A stretch of DNA of 47,786 nt from Sedimentisphaerales bacterium (lineage in GTDB: Bacteria > Planctomycetota > Phycisphaerae > Sedimentisphaerales > SM23-30). The notes beneath the pieces are model-generated. The model saw nothing but the letters and a program-made list of their open reading frames with translations, had not been told where the DNA came from and did no database searches. Shown in pieces: positions 40,404 to 47,786 of this stretch (position 1 is its first letter; every line of letters begins with the position of its first letter). The stretch is from positions 1 to 47,786 of the forward strand of contig JAFGFX010000055.1 in NCBI GenBank assembly GCA_016930855.1. The letters run 5' to 3'. Both the position numbers and the translations under genes were made by a program.

Positions 40404-41597
40404 TTAGGGCGGTCCGGCGGGCGTGGCCCGGGCCGCGGCCGGCACGAGCCGGCGGATCCGCTGGCGGGCCCAGCGGTCGGCCTCAAGCAGATCGTCAAGG
40501 CTGGGTTCCTGCTTCCAGGGGTGATCGTGCAGACATTGTTCCGTCAGTTCGGTGATCTGCAAAAAGGCGATCTGGCGGCGGCGAAAGGCCGCGACCGCCT
40601 CCTCATTGGCCGCGTTGAGGACGGCGCCGGCGGTTCCCGCTCGACGGGCGACGTCAAATCCCAGGCGCAGGGCCCCAAACCGATCCGGATCGGGCGGCTC
40701 GAAGGTCAGTTGCCGCAGCTCGGTCAGATTCAGCTTGCGGGCCGGACAATCCCGCCGGCCTGGATAGGTCAGGGCGTATTGGATCGGCAGGCGCATATCC
40801 GGCGGCGAGAGCTGGGCGATGATCGATCCGTCGCAAAACTCCACCATGGAATGGATGATCGACTCCGGGTGGATCAGCACGGCGATCTTCTCGACCGGCA
40901 GGTCGAACAGCCAGCGGGCCTCGACGATTTCCAGGGCCTTATTCATGAGCGTGGCCGAATCGATGGTGATTTTCGGGCCCATCTCCCAGGTCGGATGGTT
41001 CAGGGCGTCTTCCAGGCTCGCCTGGGCCAACTGTTGCGGGGACGCCCCCCGGAATGGGCCGCCCGAGCAGGTGATGATCACCCGTTCGACCTCGTCCGGG
41101 CTGCCGGCGCGCATGGCCTGGAGGATGGCGGAATGCTCGCTGTCGATCGGCAGGATGGTGGCCCCATACTGCCGGGCTAGGGGCATCAGCAGGCAGCCGG
41201 CCACCACCAGCGATTCCTTGTTGGCGATGGCGATGGTCTTTCCGGCCCGGGTGGCCGCCAGTACGGCCGGCAGGCCCGCCGAGCCGACCACGGCGACAAT
41301 CACGACGTCCACCCGCTTGTCGGCCGCCAGATCGATCAGGTGCTCGGGGCCGGCCAGGACCTCGGTGGGCGTGCCGGCCAGGTCCTCGGCCAGGGCCCCG
41401 GCCGCGGCCGGATCGGTCAGGACGACCTTTTCGAGCCCGTATTTGCGGGCCTGCTGGGCGAGAGCCTGCCACTGGGTATGGGCGGAGGCCGCCACCAGCT
41501 CGTAGCGGTCCTGGAGGCCGTCCAGCACCGACAGGCAACTGGACCCGATCGAGCCGGTCGAGCCCAGGATCACGATCCGTTTTCGATTACTGCTCAT
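40404..41597 (-). CDS. dxr: 1-deoxy-D-xylulose 5-phosphate reductoisomerase
   Basis: 397 residues from the ATG at 41597; the open frame continues to 42608 only because it runs antisense through the rhomboid gene. Dxr makes 2-C-methyl-D-erythritol 4-phosphate in the MEP isoprenoid pathway, using NADPH and a divalent metal. Motifs: VILGSTGSIGSSCLSVL (NADPH), IAIANKESLVVAG, PIDSEHSAI (metal D and E), SGGPFRG, PTWEMGPKITIDSATLMNK and EIVEARWLF, and AANEEAVAAF. It is divergent from the rhomboid gene and precedes rseP. Confidence 0.95.
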   Translation of the reverse strand: MSSNRKRIVILGSTGSIGSSCLSVLDGLQDRYELVAASAHTQWQALAQQARKYGLEKVVLTDPAAAGALAEDLAGTPTEVLAGPEHLIDLAADKRVDVVIVAVVGSAGLPAVLAATRAGKTIAIANKESLVVAGCLLMPLARQYGATILPIDSEHSAILQAMRAGSPDEVERVIITCSGGPFRGASPQQLAQASLEDALNHPTWEMGPKITIDSATLMNKALEIVEARWLFDLPVEKIAVLIHPESIIHSMVEFCDGSIIAQLSPPDMRLPIQYALTYPGRRDCPARKLNLTELRQLTFEPPDPDRFGALRLGFDVARRAGTAGAVLNAANEEAVAAFRRRQIAFLQITELTEQCLHDHPWKQEPSLDDLLEADRWARQRIRRLVPAAARATPAGPP

Positions 41598-41674
41598 TGG
41601 ATAACAGTTTAGGTTTCCTGCCCCGCCGTGACAAGAAAATATCCGCCTCCCGTGGCCCGGCCGGCCTCTATATC

Positions 41675-41702
41675 TTGATTCGGAGGAAATTTCCCCTATG
41701 AT
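41675..41702 (+). promoter_or_regulatory. Candidate promoter for the rhomboid gene
   Basis: TTGATT (41675-41680) and TATGAT (41697-41702) with a 16-base spacer. The predicted start near 41709 gives a leader of about 100 bases to the GTG at 41811. The leader shows no structure I recognise. Confidence 0.45.
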
Positions 41703-41810
41703 AACATGGAGGTTTGAGCCAAGGGGATTCGCCCGGTCCGTAAGGATATTGGGCCGGCCCGATAAAATGGATGTGCCGGGCGGCCAGCCGCCGCCGGCAG
41801 GGGAGTTGTC

Positions 41811-42668
41811 GTGGGATTTCAAGATAGACCCTACTATCGTGAACCGGACGCCTACGGACCGGCGCCGGCGGGAATCCGGCTGGCTAGGCCGCCGCTGACG
41901 CCGATGGTCAAGTATCTGCTCATCGCGAACATCGTCGTCTTTGTGCTGCAGATCCTTTTTCGCAATCCCGAGAAATATTTTCCCTTTCCCGGGGCCCTGG
42001 AGTACTACTTCTCGGCCACCACCTTGTGGAACCATTCGGCCTGGCAGATCTGGCGATTGCTCACCTTTCAGTTTCTCCACGACAGCTCCAGTCCCTTTCA
42101 TCTGCTGTTCAACATGATCGGCCTGTATTTTTTGGGCACGGTGCTGGAACGCAGTTGGGGGTCGCGGCGATTTTTGCTGTTTTACCTGGTCTGCGGGGCG
42201 GTGGGGGGACTGCTGTATGTCCTGGCCAGCGTGACCAAGCTCCTGTCGCCCGGATTGCTGGTCGGCGCATCCGGCGGGGTGCTGGGACTGCTGGTGGCCT
42301 GTGCGATCCTGTTTCCCCAAATGATGGTCATTTTGATCCTCTTTCCCATGTCCATCCGCACGGCGGCCCTGCTGTTGACCGCCGTGTATGTCCTGATGGT
42401 GTTGACCGGCGGCCGCAACGCCGGCGGCGACCTGTGCCACCTGGGAGGGATGGCGACGGCGCTGGTCTGGATTATCGGCCGACCCTACCTGGCCGCCCGG
42501 CTGGGCCGGCGACGCCAGAGGGCCTATAGCGACCGGCTCGAGGAAAAGCGGGCCATACAGTTTGAGGTGGACCGTATCCTGTCCAAGGTCCATGACGAAG
42601 GCATTCACAGCCTGACCCGCAAGGAAAAACAGATCCTCCAGAAGGCCACCGAATGCCAGAAGCGCTAG
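41811..42668 (+). CDS. Rhomboid-family intramembrane serine protease
   Basis: 285 residues from a GTG at 41811 with AGGGGA 7 bases before it. Six membrane segments follow a 30-residue proline-rich start. The catalytic serine S154 is in GASGG and the histidine H210 in CHLGGMATALVW. FHLLFNMIGLYFLGTVLERSWG (split over 96-117) is the conserved HxxxN and ExxxG region. After the last membrane segment is a basic cytoplasmic tail ending SKVHDEGIHSLTRKEKQILQ, a small C-terminal domain found on many bacterial rhomboids. It cleaves membrane proteins within or near the bilayer; substrates are unknown. Divergent from dxr. Confidence 0.9.
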   Translation: MGFQDRPYYREPDAYGPAPAGIRLARPPLTPMVKYLLIANIVVFVLQILFRNPEKYFPFPGALEYYFSATTLWNHSAWQIWRLLTFQFLHDSSSPFHLLFNMIGLYFLGTVLERSWGSRRFLLFYLVCGAVGGLLYVLASVTKLLSPGLLVGASGGVLGLLVACAILFPQMMVILILFPMSIRTAALLLTAVYVLMVLTGGRNAGGDLCHLGGMATALVWIIGRPYLAARLGRRRQRAYSDRLEEKRAIQFEVDRILSKVHDEGIHSLTRKEKQILQKATECQKR

Positions 42669-42828
42669 GCACCTGCGGCCGTAATCATCTCCGATCCCAA
42701 CGGAGTGGTTTTAACGGGACGGGATTTGTTCCGCGTTCGATGGTATGGTTTCGAGCGGTTCTGTACCCGTCGTCGTCGGGATGTCGCCGGGTCGTCTAAC
42801 TCGTGGTCGGGTAAAATCCGACAGCGAC

Positions 42829-42857
42829 TTGACCGGTTATTGCCCGTGCGGTATCCT
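42829..42857 (+). promoter_or_regulatory. Candidate promoter for thrC-dapB
   Basis: TTGACC (42829-42834) and TATCCT (42852-42857) with a 17-base spacer, about 85 bases before the thrC GTG. The rest of the 275-base gap after the rhomboid gene shows no gene. Confidence 0.45.
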
Positions 42858-42943
42858 GGCGCCTCCGATAGCGTACGCCGCGTCCCGGCCGGCTTTCGAC
42901 GGGACTATCGCCGAAAAGAATCCCCCGGTTCGGAGGAGAACAT

Positions 42944-44287
42944 GTGACCCAGATCAGCTATCAGCAGTGCCTCAATCCGGCCTGCGCGGCCGAGTATGAC
43001 GTGCAGGAGGCCCTCTTTGCCTGTCCGGCCTGCGGGGATCTGCTGGACGTGCGCTACCGTTGGGAGCGCATGGCCGTCCCGGCCGATTGGTCCATCTTCG
43101 AAGACCGCTGGGCGAACCGGTCGGACCCGCGGGATTTCTCCGGCGTCTGGCGGTTTCGGGAGCTGCTGGCCTTCTGTCCGCCCGAGCAACTGGTGACCGT
43201 CGGCGAGGGCCAGACCGTCTGCCAGGCCAACGACGGCATCGCCGCCTACGTGCGGAGCCGGCCGGGCCGGGTGTTCCTGCAGTACGAGGGATTGAATCCC
43301 AGCGGCTCGTTCAAGGACAACGGCATGGCGGCGGCCTTCAGCCATGCCCGCATGATCGGCGTAAGGCACGTGGCCTGCGCCTCCACCGGCAACACCTCCG
43401 CCTCGGTCGCCCTGTACGCCCACGCCTGCGGCATGCAATGCAGCGTCTTTATCGGCTCGGGCCGCATCGCCTACGGCAAGCTGAGCCAGGCCCTGGATTA
43501 CGGGGCCCAGACCATCCAGATCCAGGGTGATTTCGACGACTGCATGCGCCGCGTGCAGGAGGTCTGCCGGGACAAAAACCTTTACCTGGTCAATTCGCTG
43601 AATCCCTTCCGCCTGGAGGGCCAAAAGACCATCATGTACCGCGTGCTGGAATCGCTGGGCTGGCGCGTTCCCGACTGGATCGTCGTACCCGGCGGCAACC
43701 TGGGCAACAGCAGCGCCTTCGGCAAGGCCTTCGCCGAACTCAAGGAACTCGGCCTGATCGGAAAAATCCCTCGGCTGGCGGTGATCAACGCCGCCGGGGC
43801 CGATACCCTGTACGACCTCTACGAAAACCAGAACCTGCGGTTCAACGGCGGGCGGGTCGAGGCCGAACGCATCGACGCCTATTACGCCCGTTTGAACGAA
43901 AGCGGCTATCGGCCGCATACGCTGGCCACCGCCATCGAGATCTCCCGGCCGGTGAATCTGAAGAAGTGCCTGCGGGCCCTGGAGATCTGCCGGGGCCTGG
44001 TGCGCAGGGTCACCGACGAGGAGATCCTGGACGCCAAGGCGGCGGTGGGCCGCTTCGGCCTGGGCTGCGAGCCCGCCTCGGGCGCCTCGGTGGCCGGACT
44101 CAAGCGGCTCCGCGCCGAGGGCGTCATCGGCGCCGACGAGACGGTCGTCTGCATCCTGACCGGCCATCAGTTGAAGGACCCCACGGTGACGGTCGATTAT
44201 CACAGCCGCCACCAGGGCGAATTTTCCAATCGGCCCCGCGAGGTGCCCGACGAGATCGACCAGATCATCCGGGCATTAGAGTTGTAA
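42944..44287 (+). CDS. thrC: Threonine synthase
   Basis: 447 residues from the GTG at 42944. An overlapping ATG at 42941 is followed at once by TGA, so GTG is the start; GGAGGAG stands 6 bases before it. It converts O-phosphohomoserine to threonine with pyridoxal phosphate. The N-terminus has a zinc-ribbon-like CxxxxC...CPAC (C9, C14, C27, C30). The PLP lysine is in [25 protein letters not shown] is the phosphate-binding segment, and [15 protein letters not shown] is the glycine loop. It precedes dapB by 37 bases; both use aspartate-family intermediates and probably share an mRNA. Confidence 0.93.
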   Translation: MTQISYQQCLNPACAAEYDVQEALFACPACGDLLDVRYRWERMAVPADWSIFEDRWANRSDPRDFSGVWRFRELLAFCPPEQLVTVGEGQTVCQANDGIAAYVRSRPGRVFLQYEGLNPSGSFKDNGMAAAFSHARMIGVRHVACASTGNTSASVALYAHACGMQCSVFIGSGRIAYGKLSQALDYGAQTIQIQGDFDDCMRRVQEVCRDKNLYLVNSLNPFRLEGQKTIMYRVLESLGWRVPDWIVVPGGNLGNSSAFGKAFAELKELGLIGKIPRLAVINAAGADTLYDLYENQNLRFNGGRVEAERIDAYYARLNESGYRPHTLATAIEISRPVNLKKCLRALEICRGLVRRVTDEEILDAKAAVGRFGLGCEPASGASVAGLKRLRAEGVIGADETVVCILTGHQLKDPTVTVDYHSRHQGEFSNRPREVPDEIDQIIRALEL

Positions 44288-44324
44288 CGTCAACCGAGTT
44301 TTTTTCTCAGACGGGATCAGAGTC

Positions 44325-45122
44325 ATGATACGATTAGCGGTCAGCGGAGCGTGTGGTCGGATGGGTCTTCGGACCGCGGCCCTGGCACACGAGAGCGGGC
44401 AGTTTACCCTCGCGGCGGCCCTGGAACGGAGAGGCCATGAACGAATCGGCCAGGATATCGGCAGCCTCGCCGGGATCGGATCCTTGGGCGTTCCGGTGGC
44501 GGACCGCCTGGAGGCCCCCTCTGTCTGCGACGTCATCGTGGACTTTTCCCTGCCCGCCGGGACCGAGACCTGGATCGCCTATTGCCGTGAACACCGAATC
44601 CCGCTGGTGGTCGGCACCACCGGCCTGTCGGATGACCAGCGGCAGAAACTAAAGGATGCCGCCGGCGACACGCCCATCCTGCTGGCGGCGAACATGAGCC
44701 TGGGCGTCAATCTTCTTTTTGCCCTGGTCGGCGAGGTGGCCAGGAAGCTGGGCGATTCGTACGATCCGGAGATCATCGAGACCCATCATCGATTCAAGCG
44801 GGACGCCCCCAGCGGCACCGCCCTGGAACTGGCCCGGCGGCTGGCCGAGGCGCAGGGCTGGCCCTTCCCCGCCTGCCTGGTCCACGGCCGCCGGGGCCCG
44901 GACGCCGTCCGCGACAAAAATTCCATCGGCATGCACGCCGTCCGGGCGGGCGACACCGTCGGCGAGCATCGGGTGATCTTTTCCGCCCTGGGCGAGACGA
45001 TCGAGCTGCGCCATAGCGCCCATACCCGCGACACCTTTGCCCGCGGCGCGCTGAGGGCCGCGGCCTGGCTGGTCGGGCAAAAACCCGGCCTCTACGGCAT
45101 GGCCGACGTCCTGGGCCTCTGA
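44325..45122 (+). CDS. dapB: 4-hydroxy-tetrahydrodipicolinate reductase
   Basis: 265 residues, normal length. DapB reduces the product of DapA with NAD(P)H in lysine and diaminopimelate synthesis, so it also feeds cell-wall precursors. Motifs: VSGACGRMG (nucleotide loop), DFSLPAGTETW, VVGTTGLSDDQ, ANMSLGVNLLF and EIIETHHRFKRDAPSGTALE with the catalytic H and K, then FARGALRAAAWL. It follows thrC in a likely two-gene operon. A short hairpin-like GTGGGTTGCGCCCCAC (45169-45184) lies between it and the convergent CPBP gene. Confidence 0.94.
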   Translation: MIRLAVSGACGRMGLRTAALAHESGQFTLAAALERRGHERIGQDIGSLAGIGSLGVPVADRLEAPSVCDVIVDFSLPAGTETWIAYCREHRIPLVVGTTGLSDDQRQKLKDAAGDTPILLAANMSLGVNLLFALVGEVARKLGDSYDPEIIETHHRFKRDAPSGTALELARRLAEAQGWPFPACLVHGRRGPDAVRDKNSIGMHAVRAGDTVGEHRVIFSALGETIELRHSAHTRDTFARGALRAAAWLVGQKPGLYGMADVLGL

Positions 45123-45184
45123 CACTCCCTGCGTAATAATAATCGCCTGGGCATGGTCCCTGCGACCGGTGGGTTGCGCCCCAC

Positions 45185-46054
45185 TTACGGCCAGAGTGTC
45201 CTCAGGATGATGTCGTAGGCGGCATGGGTTCCGGCGGTGATCCCGAACCCGCGCCAACTGAACACCAGGGCGAAATAGATCCCGGCGATGGTGCGAAAGG
45301 TGAAGCCCACCAGCGTAAACGGCTCCGGCAGCAGGAGGATCTGCCCGGCATCGATCCCCACGTAATGGTGGGCGGCGAACAGCGCCGAGGAGAGCAAGAC
45401 CGCCACGATGACGGCGATCGCCGGCTTGATCTTGAAGACGTCCTCCAGGAGCATGACCAGCAGGCCGATCAGGATCAGGCGAAAGATCAATTCCTCGTAG
45501 ATCCCGGCGCCGATACTGGTGACCAGGTGCGCCAGGTAGGAACCCGACAGGGCCTGGTCGGCCGCACCGGCCGAACCGGTTGCACCGGCCGCGCCGGTTG
45601 CGGCGGCCGTGGTGGCGACCCGGCTGGAACCGCCCAGGGCGGCGTTGAACATCAGCAGCGGCACGCACAACACGGTCGATTCGACCAGCATCCAGCCCAG
45701 CCGGGTCACCTTCACATTCCACTCATGCCGGCTGGCCAGATGCCAACACAGCAGCAGGATCACCACCACCAGCCCGGGAAAGGCCCAGACCAGGTAGTCC
45801 CGCATGCCGGTCCAGCGGGCCAGCCGGATCAGCCAGATGAAGGTCACCACCCGCTTTTGCACCAGCGTCTGTTCGACCTGGGCGGTATTGACCAGCAGGG
45901 TGCCGACTTCGTAGATGACCACCGCCGGCAGCAGGAACAGCAGGGCGTACAACGGCCGGCTGGTCGTCTCCAGGTAGGAGCCCGGCGCCGTGTTCAGGTA
46001 GCGGCCGGGCAGCGTGGCGATGGTGTTTTTTGCCGGTGGCTTGCTTCGTGTCAT
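45185..46054 (-). CDS. CPBP-family intramembrane metalloprotease (Rce1/CAAX-type)
   Basis: 289 residues with about seven or eight membrane segments. The ABI/CPBP signature is visible: YEELIFRL (E187, E188, R192), LFAAHHYVG (H229/H230) and the late GTHAAYD. Bacterial members are linked to membrane peptide processing or immunity, but most are uncharacterised. Residues about 145-168 are an unusual alanine/glycine/threonine run without charged residues, encoded by an imperfect 18-base tandem repeat around 45555-45615, just before the catalytic part. The ATG has only a weak ribosome binding site. It is convergent with dapB and divergent from the DNA glycosylase. Confidence 0.85.
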   Translation of the reverse strand: MTRSKPPAKNTIATLPGRYLNTAPGSYLETTSRPLYALLFLLPAVVIYEVGTLLVNTAQVEQTLVQKRVVTFIWLIRLARWTGMRDYLVWAFPGLVVVILLLCWHLASRHEWNVKVTRLGWMLVESTVLCVPLLMFNAALGGSSRVATTAAATGAAGATGSAGAADQALSGSYLAHLVTSIGAGIYEELIFRLILIGLLVMLLEDVFKIKPAIAVIVAVLLSSALFAAHHYVGIDAGQILLLPEPFTLVGFTFRTIAGIYFALVFSWRGFGITAGTHAAYDIILRTLWP

Positions 46055-46197
46055 CGTCCGGATTCACTTTCAACGTCGCCGTCAGTCGTCAAACGGCGCT
46101 TGCGTCGATCACGGCGTAAAGCTACCATGGCCCGGCGGCCCTGACAAGCGCTTTGCCGGAATGCTCGGCCGAACGGGCAAATAGAGGATGCGCGCCC

Positions 46198-46860
46198 ATG
46201 CAGGATCGATTACAGCAGTTCTATCGCGCCCTGCTGCGCCATTACGGCCCGCAGCACTGGTGGCCCGGCGAGAGCCCCTTCGAGGTCATGGTCGGGGCGG
46301 TCCTGACCCAGAACACCAATTGGACCAACGTGGAGAAGGCCATCGCCCGGCTGAAGGCCGCCGGCGTGTTGGACCTGCAGCGGCTTCGTCGGCTGGAGCC
46401 TGCCGTCCTGGCCGAGTACATCCGCCCGGCCGGATATTACAACCTCAAGGCCCGCCGCCTGAGGCATCTGGTCGACTGGTTCTGCGAGCGCTACGACGGT
46501 TCGCTGGCGGCGCTGCGCCGGCTCTCGGTCGGCCGCCTGCGGGCCGAATTGCTGGCCATCCACGGCATCGGCCCGGAGACCGCCGACTCGATCATCCTCT
46601 ACGCCCTGGCCAAACCCACCTTCGTGGTGGACACTTACACCCATCGCATCCTCGTGCGGCATCACTGCCTCGACGCCGACTGCGATTACGAGCAGATCAA
46701 GAGTTACTGCGAAGGCCGTCTGGAAGAGGACGTGCCGCTCTACAACGAATTCCACGCCCTGCTGGTGCAGGTGGGCAAAAACCATTGCCGCCCCCGGCCG
46801 CGGTGTGCCGGCTGCCCTCTGGAGAGCTTCGACCATACGGTCGAGGATCCCAACGACTAA
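46198..46860 (+). CDS. Endonuclease III-like DNA glycosylase (HhH-GPD), probably monofunctional
   Basis: 220 residues from the ATG at 46198, with GAGG about 10 bases upstream. It has the helix-hairpin-helix GPD fold: FEVMVGAVLTQNTNWTNVEKAI, then IHGIGPETADSIILYALAKP and VVDTYTHRIL, with the catalytic aspartate D145. In true endonuclease III the hairpin carries a lysine (GVGRKTA) that cleaves the abasic site; here the place is E127 (GIGPETA), so it should be a glycosylase without lyase action, like the MagIII-type alkylbase glycosylases. The C-terminal iron-sulfur motif is incomplete: C197-X5-C203-X2-C206 with no fourth cysteine. Confidence 0.85.
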   Translation: MQDRLQQFYRALLRHYGPQHWWPGESPFEVMVGAVLTQNTNWTNVEKAIARLKAAGVLDLQRLRRLEPAVLAEYIRPAGYYNLKARRLRHLVDWFCERYDGSLAALRRLSVGRLRAELLAIHGIGPETADSIILYALAKPTFVVDTYTHRILVRHHCLDADCDYEQIKSYCEGRLEEDVPLYNEFHALLVQVGKNHCRPRPRCAGCPLESFDHTVEDPND

Positions 46861-47267
46861 ATGGGTAGATCAGAGAGTGGCCCGCGGTGGATCCATCCCT
46901 CCTCAAGGTTTCCGTAATGAAAAGACGTGACCCCGCCGGAGTTTCTTGCCCCTCGGCGAAATCCGGCCTGTTTTCCTGCTCTTCGGCGCCGCCTACGAGG
47001 CGTTTCCTGCCCTTCGGCGGCGTCCTACCTGATGTTTCATCTGCCCAGTGCCGGCCGGCCGGTGGCACCGGCAGCCCTGCCCCAGCGCAGAGAATCCCCC
47101 CTTCACTATCCTTCGCAGGGAATGCGGAATTTCCCCCTCCCGCTCCTAATAACTTCTAACACAATGAGCGCCCGGGACATTCAACCGCCCGGATTGGGCC
47201 ATTTGCCTTCATTATGCTAGACGCCCAAAAGGCCGGAACCAGGAACACGGGCGCAGTCGCACCGGTA
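46861..47267. other. Gene-poor region with three imperfect 29-32 base repeats
   Basis: No convincing gene in 407 bases. Three head-to-tail imperfect copies start at 46941, 46970 and 47002, each with the pattern GTTTCCTGCCCTTCGGCG followed by a variable tail; a shorter possible fourth starts near 47033. Spacing of 29 and 32 bases is not a multiple of one reading frame, so they are probably non-coding. Confidence 0.5.
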
Positions 47268-47378
47268 TCACCCCATCTGTTTGCGGCGGTACATCACGTA
47301 GAAGACGATCAGCGCCACCAGGACAATAATCAGGATATAGTGATACCAACTCCAACCCAATAATGCCAGCGTGTCCAT
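47268..47378 (-). CDS. 36-residue single-pass membrane peptide
   Basis: The ATG at 47378 has AAGGAG 8 bases before it, and the frame ends at TGA (47270-47268). The peptide starts MDTLALLGWSWYHY, continues with a clean hydrophobic helix at residues 15-30 (ILIIVLVALIVFYVMY) and ends RRKQMG. The positive tail predicts C-terminus in the cytoplasm. Too short for most automatic gene callers. No close neighbour shares its strand, so its role cannot be inferred; options include a small membrane regulator or a toxin-like peptide. The strong ribosome binding site and sharp segregation of hydrophobic and basic residues argue that it is real. Confidence 0.65.
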   Translation of the reverse strand: MDTLALLGWSWYHYILIIVLVALIVFYVMYRRKQMG

Positions 47379-47701
47379 GCATCCATCTCCTTGATTGGAA
47401 TAGTCTTGCGACGCTTGGTAGAACCGTGCCGCCTTCGCCTTCCTGCGGGTGCCTTACCGGGGCGCTCCATCGCCGCCGAAGCTTATATTACCTTCGGCTG
47501 GCCTGTCAATAAAAAATTAATCAAACTGACCGATATTGGCTCGAATGTGCGGCTGCCGTCCTTCAACTCATTGTTAATAAGTAGTTTATGAGTCTTATGG
47601 CGAGGTCGCCACCCATTTGCCCTGAACGAATATTTTGTAACACACATAATCACAATGAGTTGTTGTGCCAAAAACGTCAGTCGGCCACTTTGATAAAAAT
47701 T
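47379..47701. other. Intergenic region before the second repeat copy
   Basis: 323 bases, AT-richer than the genes. Short open frames exist on both strands but have no ribosome binding site or family features. It should contain the promoter of the 36-residue membrane peptide on the minus strand; I could not single one out. Confidence 0.4.
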
Positions 47702-47786
47702 GGATCAACTCGGAAAAAGTTGGTAAGGAACGGCTCCGCGAATCCGGCGAAATGTTTTCGCCTACGCCTTTCTTTCGCCGCCCCAC
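47702..47786. repeat. Dispersed palindromic repeat, copy B (cut by the window edge)
   Basis: Bases 47702-47784 match 1382-1464 with a single mismatch (A at 47764). The perfect hairpin GGCGAAA-TGT-TTTCGCC is present at 47746-47762. The right half with the long inverted repeat would lie beyond the window. The sequences to the left of the two copies are not alike, so the left border at GGATCAACTCGG is sharp. Confidence 0.85.

Noticed and set aside
41598-42608. Upstream extension of the dxr frame to 734 residues
   Set aside because: The extra part is antisense to the rhomboid gene, is glutamine-rich low-quality sequence, and Dxr family similarity begins at the ATG at 41597.
46941-47030. Possible CRISPR array
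   Set aside because: Only three diverged copies, no distinct spacers and no cas genes in the window.
46697-47068. Minus-strand open frame of 123 residues after the glycosylase gene
   Set aside because: It runs antisense into the glycosylase, has no ribosome binding site and shows only arginine/glycine-rich noise.
1382-47786. The two end repeats as attachment sites of a 46-kb integrated element
   Set aside because: The interior is mostly core housekeeping genes, with no integrase, transposase or phage gene; a dispersed repeat is the simpler reading.

Overview
This window looks like a piece of a GC-rich chromosome from a Planctomycetota bacterium, most likely a Phycisphaerae-type lineage. No 16S rRNA gene is present, so this rests on gene content. 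The signs are six Gfo/Idh/MocA oxidoreductases (four with intact Tat-type leaders), a DUF1080 lipoprotein, an ECF sigma factor fused to a membrane-spanning C-terminal domain, and a secreted LamG/beta-helix protein ending in one dockerin-like EF-hand. No phage, transposase, CRISPR array, rRNA or recognisable tRNA gene was found.

Layout. Positions 1-11414 are almost entirely minus strand and form a sugar-processing region: three tandem Tat-exported Gfo/Idh/MocA oxidoreductases, a DUF1080 (3-keto-disaccharide hydrolase family) lipoprotein, an inositol-monophosphatase-like phosphatase overlapping nagB, then nagA, a sodium:solute symporter and a further secreted oxidoreductase. Positions 12032-15676 (plus) hold the sigma-factor fusion and the LamG/dockerin protein. 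Positions 16068-26779 mix housekeeping genes: a tRNA-dihydrouridine synthase, a homocysteine-methyltransferase domain protein, a fused aroD-aroE, another Tat oxidoreductase, larE, a fused metX-metW, a family 2 glycosyltransferase and a large uncharacterised BshC-like protein. Positions 26918-32620 hold four secreted proteins: an SGNH hydrolase, a DUF4432 mutarotase-like protein, a clan GH-A-like glycosidase and an alkaline phosphatase. Positions 33074-37819 are the translation block thrS-infC-rpmI-rplT-pheS, with no pheT after pheS. Positions 37978-46860 hold rseP and dxr (minus), a rhomboid protease, thrC-dapB, a CPBP protease and an endonuclease III-like DNA glycosylase. The last 0.9 kb is gene-poor apart from a 36-residue membrane peptide.

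How the genes fit together. The left region fits a pathway in which exported oxidoreductases and a keto-glycoside-cleaving lipoprotein act outside the cytoplasm, the symporter imports products, and NagA/NagB pass amino-sugar phosphates to glycolysis. The aspartate family is spread through the window: thrC, dapB, metXW and the homocysteine methyltransferase. RseP, rhomboid and CPBP proteases plus the membrane-fused sigma factor suggest envelope signalling, though no direct link is visible.

Strongest unusual signals: infC has no ATG/GTG/TTG that fits and appears to start at ATC; a repeat of about 84 bp with one mismatch occurs near both window ends; a 162-bp element with 13-bp perfect terminal inverted repeats sits between rplT and pheS and includes the rplT stop codon; an 84-nt element upstream of dus has a 17-bp closing stem around two interleaved 7-bp helices; aroDE and the glycosyltransferase gene may be leaderless. 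All functional calls are from reading the sequence, without database searches.
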